Below are positions 1 to 3,906 of a DNA stretch of 5,818 nucleotides, in pieces. Under the pieces are notes generated by a model, which was given only the letters and a program-made list of their open reading frames with translations, had not been told where the DNA came from and made no database searches. The translations under genes and the position numbers were made by a program. This DNA comes from Candidatus Woesearchaeota archaeon (GTDB taxonomy: Archaea; Nanoarchaeota; Nanoarchaeia; Woesearchaeales; CALCXY01). Each line of letters starts with the position of its first letter. Within the stretch, counting starts at the first letter, position 1. Location of the stretch: the NCBI GenBank assembly GCA_030751555.1, contig JASMFX010000047.1, positions 1 through 5,818 on the forward strand. Direction: 5' to 3'.

Positions 1-44
1 TTTTTCCTCTCTCCCCGTACCTGGGTAAGGGGAGATAGGAAAAA
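1..44. repeat. Long near-perfect inverted repeat (hairpin) at the left edge
   Basis: Arms 1-16 and 29-44 pair at 15 of 16 positions; the only mismatch is C9 with T36. A second short stem, TAC (18-20) with GTA (25-27), closes the loop after a G17/A28 mismatch, so almost all 44 bases fold. The 5' arm begins with five T and the 3' arm ends with five A. This is the reverse of the A-stem-T order of an intrinsic terminator on either strand, so it is unlikely to be one. It may extend past the window edge. It could be part of a non-coding RNA, an rRNA/tRNA processing stem or a repeat unit; nothing seen decides between these. Confidence 0.7.
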
Positions 45-61
45 TTAGGCTGTTAGTGTGT

Positions 62-130
62 GCCCGAAATTCATAAATGGGAAATAGGATCAGAATGTTG
101 GGCGGCTGCGATTTGCATAACAAATTTGCC
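62..130. other. Two abutting predicted hairpins in non-coding DNA
   Basis: Stem 62-72 with 93-103 pairs at 10 of 11 positions (one G-T wobble, one A68/G97 mismatch) around a 20-nt loop. It is followed at once by a second hairpin, GGC 104-106 with GCC 128-130, then ATTTG 111-115 with CAAAT 121-125 around CATAA. No believable ORF covers the region, and the L11 TATA box lies downstream at 151-158, so these folds are not part of the L11 leader. They may belong to a small RNA or to the 3' end of an upstream transcript. I could not match them to tRNA, RNase P, SRP or box C/D-H/ACA signatures by eye. Confidence 0.35.
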
Positions 131-150
131 TATGTTGTTAAACAAAAACA

Positions 151-158
151 TTTATAAA
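151..158 (+). promoter_or_regulatory. TATA box of the L11 gene (leaderless)
   Basis: TTTATAAA begins 30 nt before the ATG at 181 and follows an A-rich stretch that could act as a BRE. Archaeal initiation about 22-27 nt downstream of the box would fall at or next to the ATG. There is no Shine-Dalgarno between box and ATG, which supports a leaderless mRNA. Confidence 0.75.
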
Positions 159-180
159 CACTCCTTTAATCCTCAATAGC

Positions 181-954
181 ATGGCAACACAAACTGTTGA
201 AGCATTAGTGGCTGGTGGAAAAGCAAGCGCTGCTCCACCGTTAGGACCAGCTTTAGGGCCACTAGGTTTGAATATTGGTGAAGTTATTAATTCTATTAAT
301 GAGAAAACCAAGAATTTTGATGGGATGCAGGTGCCTATAAAACTTAAAGTTAATACTGACACTAAAGAATATGATATTGAGGTGGGAACCCCTCCTGTTA
401 GCGCTTTGATTAAGAAAGAGGCAGGTGTTGAAAAAGGATCTGGAAATCCCAATACTGATCATATTGCTGACCTTTTGATTGAGCAGATCATAAAGATATC
501 CAAAATGAAGGAAGAATCCTTAATGGGTATAAATCTTAAAGCTAATGTCAAGCAGGTGATAGGGACCTGTAATTCAATGGGGATTCTTGTGGAAGGAGTG
601 CCTGCTGTTGATGCTATTAAACAGGTAAATGAAGGAAAGTTTGATGAAGAGATTAAATTAGAGAAGACAGAGTTGAGTGAGGAAGAAAAGAAGAAATTAG
701 AAGAAGAGAAAAAGAAGCTAGCAGCTGAGATTGAAAAGAGAAGGAAGAAATTTGAATCCCTTGCCAAGAAAATTATCGATACAAGTAAGGGCAAAAGCCG
801 TGGCGAGATTAAGACAAAGCTGGTTGAAGCTAAGGTTCCTCTTGAGCTTATTGAAGAACTCTTGCCTGTTGAGGGCGCTGCTGAAGGAGAAAAGCCTGCT
901 GAGGGAGAGGTAGCAAAGGCAGAGGAGACTCCAGAAGAAGAGAAAAAAGAATAG
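181..954 (+). CDS. rpl11: Large-subunit ribosomal protein uL11 (L11), with C-terminal extension
   Basis: uL11 sits at the base of the ribosomal stalk, binds the 23S GTPase-associated centre and helps recruit translation factors. Residues 5-65 form the N-terminal domain with the proline/glycine-rich signature (APPLGPALGPLGLNIG, about 18-33). Residues 70-150 form the RNA-binding domain, ending in the archaeal GTCNSMGILVEG motif (128-139). Archaeal L11 usually ends near residue 160. This one continues to 257: a Lys/Glu-rich likely coiled coil (about 163-200), a short amphipathic helical segment (205-228) and an Ala/Glu-rich acidic tail (229-257). The start is fixed by the family N terminus and the TATA spacing. 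L1, L10 and L12 do not follow as they do in many archaea; a new promoter begins 8 nt after the stop. The family call is very secure; the role of the tail is unknown. Confidence 0.97.
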   Translation: MATQTVEALVAGGKASAAPPLGPALGPLGLNIGEVINSINEKTKNFDGMQVPIKLKVNTDTKEYDIEVGTPPVSALIKKEAGVEKGSGNPNTDHIADLLIEQIIKISKMKEESLMGINLKANVKQVIGTCNSMGILVEGVPAVDAIKQVNEGKFDEEIKLEKTELSEEEKKKLEEEKKKLAAEIEKRRKKFESLAKKIIDTSKGKSRGEIKTKLVEAKVPLELIEELLPVEGAAEGEKPAEGEVAKAEETPEEEKKE

Positions 955-961
955 CGTAATC

Positions 962-969
962 TTTAAATA
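962..969 (+). promoter_or_regulatory. TATA box of the micropeptide/Cys-rich unit
   Basis: TTTAAATA starts 8 nt after the L11 stop and exactly 30 nt before the ATG at 992, the same spacing as the L11 promoter. This favours 992 as a genuine leaderless start. The T-rich stretch 971-983 just downstream could also serve as a weak poly-T terminator for L11; that is inference. Confidence 0.65.
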
Positions 970-991
970 GTTCTTTTATTTTAATGCATTT

Positions 992-1078
992 ATGTCTAGG
1001 AAAGGTGCTGCGTTTTTTGTGATTTCTTTTGTTGTTCTTATATTGTTTTTTCTACAGGGAAATGAGGTCTTCCAATGA
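992..1078 (+). CDS. 28-residue hydrophobic membrane micropeptide, function unknown
   Basis: This short ORF reads MSRKGAAFFVIS then a run of V/L/I/F residues and ends NEVFQ. It has a basic N terminus (R3, K4) and one membrane-spanning stretch at about residues 7-22, and resembles a small single-span membrane peptide or a minimal signal anchor. Two features support it as a gene: its ATG lies 30 nt after a good TATA box, as at L11, and its TGA stop overlaps the ATG of the next gene in an ATGA arrangement typical of translational coupling. The Shine-Dalgarno GAGGT (1064-1068) for the next gene lies inside it. I recognise no family. It could be a leader peptide whose translation controls the downstream gene, or a partner of that membrane-anchored protein. 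Confidence 0.55.
   Translation: MSRKGAAFFVISFVVLILFFLQGNEVFQ
1064..1068 (+). promoter_or_regulatory. Shine-Dalgarno for the Cys-rich anchored protein
   Basis: GAGGT lies 6 nt before the ATG at 1075, inside the micropeptide ORF. It supports 1075 as the start and internal initiation on a two-gene mRNA. Confidence 0.6.
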
Positions 1079-1518
1079 AAGATCATGATTCAAAACACCT
1101 TGCATGGCTGGTCTCGCTTGCATTAGTTGTTATTGTAGGAGGGGTTGTCTTTAATACTGTTCCTGGAGAAGATAGTAATGAGGTCACTGGAGCTTTTTGG
1201 TTGGCTGATTGGTTAAGCGGGTTAATTGGAAGGGCTCATAGCATCTGTCAGGAGTGCAAATTCGTGGGGACTGAACAAGAAGGATATTACTGCAATGAAG
1301 AGGTAATTGAATTAAAGAAATGCGCTGCAGGTTTTCAAAGGGCTTGTTATAGCTGTTGGGATGGTTCTGACAAGTGTGACGGCACAAAAGAAGGTCCTTG
1401 TACTGTTATTACTGAATGGAAAGCTAAAGGAGAAGCTTTTTGCGCTGGGAAGGCAAGTGAAACTGGTAAAGTTGGGGTTAAGAAGGTAAAGCCACTTTGG
1501 CGATGTGATCGGGAATAG
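1075..1518 (+). CDS. Membrane-anchored extracytoplasmic cysteine-rich protein, unknown function
   Basis: The 147-aa product has a short charged N terminus, one hydrophobic segment (about 8-26) acting as signal anchor, and a soluble domain with ten cysteines at 58, 61, 73, 83, 91, 94, 101, 109, 123 and 144. Two form CxxC pairs (CQEC 58-61, CYSC 91-94). The even count and predicted outside location fit either five disulfides or a metal-binding fold; the sequence alone does not decide. A hydrophobic stretch rich in Trp and Leu (about 40-52) could be a second membrane-associated helix. The start is supported by GAGGT 6 nt upstream and the ATGA overlap with the micropeptide. Its stop abuts the dtdA stop on the other strand. 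I do not recognise a family; a surface-exposed protein is the cautious reading. Confidence 0.8.
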   Translation: MKDHDSKHLAWLVSLALVVIVGGVVFNTVPGEDSNEVTGAFWLADWLSGLIGRAHSICQECKFVGTEQEGYYCNEEVIELKKCAAGFQRACYSCWDGSDKCDGTKEGPCTVITEWKAKGEAFCAGKASETGKVGVKKVKPLWRCDRE

Positions 1519-2325
1519 TTAGATTTGATCTGTCCTTTTGTATTCTAATTTCAGGTTTTCTAAAATCTCTTTAACCTTTTGTTTCTGAGAACTCAAACCA
1601 TTCCAATCCAAGAGAATAAAATCAACTTTTCCTGGTGTTTTTTCAATTGCTTGTTTTAAGAGATCTTCATTCAATGCTTCTAGATGATACTTTGGGCAGA
1701 CATGGCTGATAGCGATGTCATGTTTTTCCACGACTTTATTGAATTGGCTGCAGTAATGATTTCCTCCTATACAGATTGCTATTTTTTGTGGTGGAAGTTC
1801 TGGTGATGAAGTAATATTGAGAATTGTTTCAGCTAAAACAGATCCTGCTTCTTTGTCTTTCCATTGTTCTTCTCCACTCCCAATCTCAATGAACATAACC
1901 GGTGTATTTAACTCAGGGCCGTGATGGGTTGCTTCCATGGTAACATCAAAGCCTTCTGGACCAAGTTCTTTTAACTTGAGATATACTTTTTTGAGGATTG
2001 ATGGGTTGGTTGGACAGAGAGTAGCATCTTTCCCGCCATACTCTGCCTTGCTCCAATTGCCTGGGAAATGGCAGCATAAAGTAGGTTTTCCTGATTCAGA
2101 TTTATGTCTTGTAGCAAATATTAACATATCTGCTTTAATTCTTTTATCGAGGTGTTCTGATAGGATTGTTTCAGTTTCTAATGTGTAGAGTTTAAGATTG
2201 TTTTTTTCATAGATAGGGGTGTTGTCAAAACTTTCTTGTGTTTCAGAAAATCCTTTTTCTAGCAAAGCATCTTTAATTGTTAAGCCAGCTATGTCTTTCT
2301 GAGAAACAATAATTGCAAACTGCAT
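1519..2325 (-). CDS. dtdA: D-aminoacyl-tRNA deacylase, archaeal/plant DTD2 (GEK1) type
   Basis: This enzyme hydrolyses the ester bond of D-aminoacyl-tRNA, recycling tRNA and keeping D-amino acids out of proteins in the cytoplasm. The 268-aa length fits the family. Visible conserved blocks, in order, are ATRHKSESGK (71-80), CHFPGNW (85-91), EATHHGP (131-137), FIEIGS (145-150), GGNHY (187-191) and LLDWNGL (238-244); the His-rich blocks form the active and metal-binding site in known members. It begins immediately after the TAA of the 60-aa Cys-rich gene (TAA-ATG, no gap). No clear Shine-Dalgarno precedes it, so it is probably translated by reinitiation on a two-gene mRNA. Its stop abuts the stop of the convergent Cys-rich anchored protein gene. 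DTD2 enzymes are also reported to clear aldehyde-modified aminoacyl-tRNA. Confidence 0.95.
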   Translation of the reverse strand: MQFAIIVSQKDIAGLTIKDALLEKGFSETQESFDNTPIYEKNNLKLYTLETETILSEHLDKRIKADMLIFATRHKSESGKPTLCCHFPGNWSKAEYGGKDATLCPTNPSILKKVYLKLKELGPEGFDVTMEATHHGPELNTPVMFIEIGSGEEQWKDKEAGSVLAETILNITSSPELPPQKIAICIGGNHYCSQFNKVVEKHDIAISHVCPKYHLEALNEDLLKQAIEKTPGKVDFILLDWNGLSSQKQKVKEILENLKLEYKRTDQI

Positions 2326-2508
2326 TTACTTGCCCAGCATTAATTTTTCTTCATTCCACTCCTGGGTTGAATGGACTTTCATTGTGCAGAACTTCTTATT
2401 ATCCCAATAGACATTGCACTTATCTTTAAACTCATCAAACTTTATGCAGTGCTTGCAGCAATGCTCATCATTGAGTTTATGTGATGCTGGAGGGTCATTT
2501 TTTGCCAT
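2326..2508 (-). CDS. Small cysteine-rich protein (putative metal binding), upstream of dtdA
   Basis: The 60-residue soluble product has cysteines at 17, 18, 21, 31 and 41. The spacing C18-x2-C21-x9-C31-x9-C41 could hold a zinc ion or an Fe-S cluster. The rest is hydrophilic, with no signal peptide or membrane segment. The ATG lies about 30 nt from a minus-strand TATA box, so it should be leaderless and the first gene of a transcript shared with dtdA, which starts directly after its TAA. The tight link suggests a shared need with D-aminoacyl-tRNA deacylase, for example a helper of tRNA quality control, but this is inference. I recognise no named family. Confidence 0.75.
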   Translation of the reverse strand: MAKNDPPASHKLNDEHCCKHCIKFDEFKDKCNVYWDNKKFCTMKVHSTQEWNEEKLMLGK

Positions 2509-2530
2509 AATGATCTTTTATGATTAGTAG

Positions 2531-2538
2531 TATAAAAG
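2531..2538 (-). promoter_or_regulatory. TATA box of the Cys-rich/dtdA operon
   Basis: On the minus strand the box reads CTTTTATA, with its first base 30 nt before the A of the ATG (2508). There is no Shine-Dalgarno between, so the transcript is predicted leaderless. It shares a compact divergent region with the promoter of the membrane protein gene. Confidence 0.65.
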
Positions 2539-2555
2539 TTTTTCTATGGTAAGGG

Positions 2556-2563
2556 TTATATAT
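2556..2563 (+). promoter_or_regulatory. TATA box of the small membrane protein gene
   Basis: TTATATAT starts 29 nt before the ATG at 2585. An earlier in-frame ATG at 2546 lies upstream of this box and so would not be in the mRNA. This choice decides the start of the following gene. Confidence 0.6.
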
Positions 2564-2584
2564 CAGTTATCCTCTAGATTTCCT

Positions 2585-2821
2585 ATGCCTTCATTAGACT
2601 TTATCGCAAACATTGGAATCGCTGTTCTAGGCTTAATAGCTATTATTTTAGTTGCTCGAAAGAACAAGTGGGGTTTTGTTGTGGGTTTAGCAAGCCAGCC
2701 GTTTTGGTTGCTTACCTCATTTTTGAATAAGCAATGGGGAGTGTTTTTTTTGAGTGTGGTTTATACTGGTGTGTGGATCTATGGAATCTATGAGTGGTTC
2801 TACAAGAAAGAGATTAAATAA
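2585..2821 (+). CDS. Small three-helix membrane protein, PnuC-like half-transporter fold (tentative)
   Basis: With the ATG at 2585 the product has 78 residues and three hydrophobic segments: about 7-23, 28-45 and 50-72, with basic residues (RKNK) after the first. The pattern WGFVVGLASQPFW, then QWG, then a Y/W-rich helix ending GIYEW resembles small phage and microbial membrane proteins related to PnuC-type vitamin transporters, where a three-helix unit is the building block. A substrate cannot be assigned. A longer version from ATG 2546 adds 13 mostly polar residues, but that ATG precedes the best TATA box and lacks a Shine-Dalgarno. The gene stands alone, divergent from the dtdA operon and followed by a non-coding gap. 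The membrane location is secure; the family link is only by eye. Confidence 0.75.
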   Translation: MPSLDFIANIGIAVLGLIAIILVARKNKWGFVVGLASQPFWLLTSFLNKQWGVFFLSVVYTGVWIYGIYEWFYKKEIK

Positions 2822-2932
2822 GATCTGCCATCCAGTCAAATTTATATTCTTGGATTGTGGGGACTGGAGATAAAGTGTATACTAATGAGAAATCACAGAT
2901 TAGAGAACGTTAATAATTTCTTTCCATTATCG

Positions 2933-2971
2933 AAAAATTTCCGATTTTGGCGTCTAAAACCGGAAATTTTT
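2933..2971. terminator. Strong hairpin with A and T tracts, possible bidirectional terminator
   Basis: AAAAATTTCCG (2933-2943) pairs perfectly with CGGAAATTTTT (2961-2971). After an A/C mismatch, six more pairs (2945-2950 with 2954-2959, one G-T wobble) lead to a CGT loop. The 5' A-tract and 3' T-tract give a stem ending in T on both strands, the shape of a bidirectional intrinsic terminator. It would lie between the small membrane protein gene and the DinD-like gene. Archaeal termination depends mainly on T-tracts, so the hairpin could instead be a mobile-element or regulatory structure. Confidence 0.45.
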
Positions 2972-3000
2972 ACCACAACCACCGGACAAGTGTGCGTAAG

Positions 3001-3011
3001 CCTTAATAAGG
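3001..3011. promoter_or_regulatory. Small dyad next to the DinD-like gene promoter
   Basis: CCTTA-A-TAAGG is a perfect 5-bp dyad around A3006, directly touching the TATA-like TATA at 3012-3015. Its placement is right for an operator that blocks TBP/TFB binding, but it is short enough to occur by chance. Confidence 0.25.
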
Positions 3012-3015
3012 TATA
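3012..3015 (+). promoter_or_regulatory. Weak TATA-like site of the DinD-like gene
   Basis: The context GGTATAGTG places TATA 31 nt before the ATG at 3043, close to the spacing at the other starts here. No Shine-Dalgarno precedes the ATG. The box is poorer than the others, as might be expected of a regulated or foreign gene. Confidence 0.35.
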
Positions 3016-3042
3016 GTGTTTACTTTTAGAAGTTGAATTAAA

Positions 3043-3906
3043 ATGAAATCAAAAGATAAAGCACTTGTTGTGTTTCAAGGTAAAGATATAAGAAGAATAT
3101 GGTATAAAGAGGAATGGTGGTTTTCTGTAGTTGATGTAGTAGCAGTCTTAACAGATCAAAATGATTACCAGACATCAAGAAAATACTGGAACAAACTAAG
3201 CCAGAGACTACGAGATGAAGGTAGTGAAGTGGTGACAAATTGTCACCAGTTGAAATTACTAGCAGAAGATGGAAAACTTAGGGAAACAGACTGTGCAAAT
3301 ACCAAAACAATGTTTCGAATAATCCAATCCATTCCCTCAAAAAAAGCAGAACCCTTCAAACAATGGCTGGCAAAAGTAGGATATGAACGAGTGCAAGAGA
3401 TAGAGAATCCTGAATTAGCTCAGGATAGAGTAAAGAAATATTATGAATTAAAGGGGTATCCTAAGGATTGGATTGACAAAAGATTAAGAGGTATTGCAAT
3501 AAGGCAAGAATTAACTGATGAATGGAAGCAAAGAAATGTTGGAGGTGGAAAGGAGTTTTCTATACTCACAAATGAAATTTCAAAGGCTACTTTTGATAAA
3601 ACCATCAAACAATACAAGGATTTCAAGGGATTAGTAACTAAGAATCAGAACCTAAGAGATAATATGACTGATTGGGAATTAATTCTCACTATGGTGGGTG
3701 AGAAATCCACAACAGATATTACTGATGCTAAAGATTCTCAAGGATTTAATGAGTGCAAGGATTCAGCAGTTGAAGGTGGAACAATAGCAAAACATACTCG
3801 GGAAGAGATTGAAGAGAAAACAGGAAAGAAGATTGTTTCTAAGGAGAATTATGTTGGATTGACAGGGAAGAAAATGATTAAGGATGAGGTTAATCCACAA
3901 CAATAG
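3043..3906 (+). CDS. BRO-N domain protein, DNA-damage-inducible protein D (DinD)-like
   Basis: Residues about 8-115 match the BRO-N/prophage antirepressor domain (IWYKEEWWFSVVDVVAVLTD, then WNKLSQRL near 49-56, then WLAKVGYERVQEIENPE at 108-124). The middle is rich in charged helices. The C-terminal block GGTIAKHTREEIEEKTGKKI (245-264) is typical of the DinD-like family. Its 287-aa length is close to E. coli DinD. Members are common in phages, plasmids and bacterial chromosomes; E. coli DinD is SOS-induced and reported to inhibit RecA filaments, but an archaeal role cannot be inferred. The gene has its own weak promoter and no functional link to its neighbours, and its last 17 bp overlap the convergent decarboxylase gene. 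Lateral acquisition is likely. No frameshift is seen, so it looks intact. Confidence 0.9.
   Translation: MKSKDKALVVFQGKDIRRIWYKEEWWFSVVDVVAVLTDQNDYQTSRKYWNKLSQRLRDEGSEVVTNCHQLKLLAEDGKLRETDCANTKTMFRIIQSIPSKKAEPFKQWLAKVGYERVQEIENPELAQDRVKKYYELKGYPKDWIDKRLRGIAIRQELTDEWKQRNVGGGKEFSILTNEISKATFDKTIKQYKDFKGLVTKNQNLRDNMTDWELILTMVGEKSTTDITDAKDSQGFNECKDSAVEGGTIAKHTREEIEEKTGKKIVSKENYVGLTGKKMIKDEVNPQQ
3230..3248. repeat. Perfect 19-bp palindrome inside the DinD-like gene
   Basis: TGGTGACAA (3230-3238) and TTGTCACCA (3240-3248) are perfect reverse complements around a single central A3239. The site encodes the VVTNCHQ segment of the BRO-N region. It has the form of a homodimer operator. It may instead be a by-product of the encoded motif. 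Confidence 0.7.

Larger units (their letters stand above)
2822..3042. other. Non-coding gap with inverted repeats
   Basis: This 221-bp gap carries a 7-bp inverted repeat, TCCAGTC (2831-2837) with GACTGGA (2862-2868) and a 24-nt loop; a strong hairpin (2933-2971); a small dyad (3001-3011); and a weak TATA-like site before the DinD-like gene. A 43-codon open frame (2885-3016) runs through the hairpin but has no properly spaced promoter and no Shine-Dalgarno, so I do not call it a gene. Confidence 0.6.

Noticed and set aside
1..44. Intrinsic terminator or CRISPR repeat at the left edge
   Set aside because: T-tract precedes and A-tract follows the stem, opposite to a terminator on both strands. 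Only one copy is visible, so a CRISPR array cannot be supported.
94..157. Short frame starting at ATG 95 in the left non-coding region
   Set aside because: About 20 codons, ends in the L11 TATA box, with no promoter or ribosome site; better explained as part of the hairpin region.
459..794. Minus-strand frames across the L11 gene (and similar frames opposite other genes)
   Set aside because: They are antisense shadows of well-supported coding regions, rich in residues expected from complementing Lys/Glu codons, and lack promoters or recognisable motifs.
2546..2584. N-terminal 13-residue extension of the small membrane protein
   Set aside because: Its ATG lies upstream of the best TATA box (2556-2563) and lacks a Shine-Dalgarno; the start at 2585 fits the spacing rule of the window.
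2831..2868. 7-bp inverted repeat TCCAGTC/GACTGGA as a regulatory hairpin
   Set aside because: The 24-nt loop and short arms could easily arise by chance; noted only as content of the gap.
2885..3016. 43-codon plus-strand open frame in the non-coding gap
   Set aside because: It reads through the 2933-2971 hairpin, ends inside the TATA-like site of the next gene, and has no Shine-Dalgarno and no TATA box at the 30-nt spacing.
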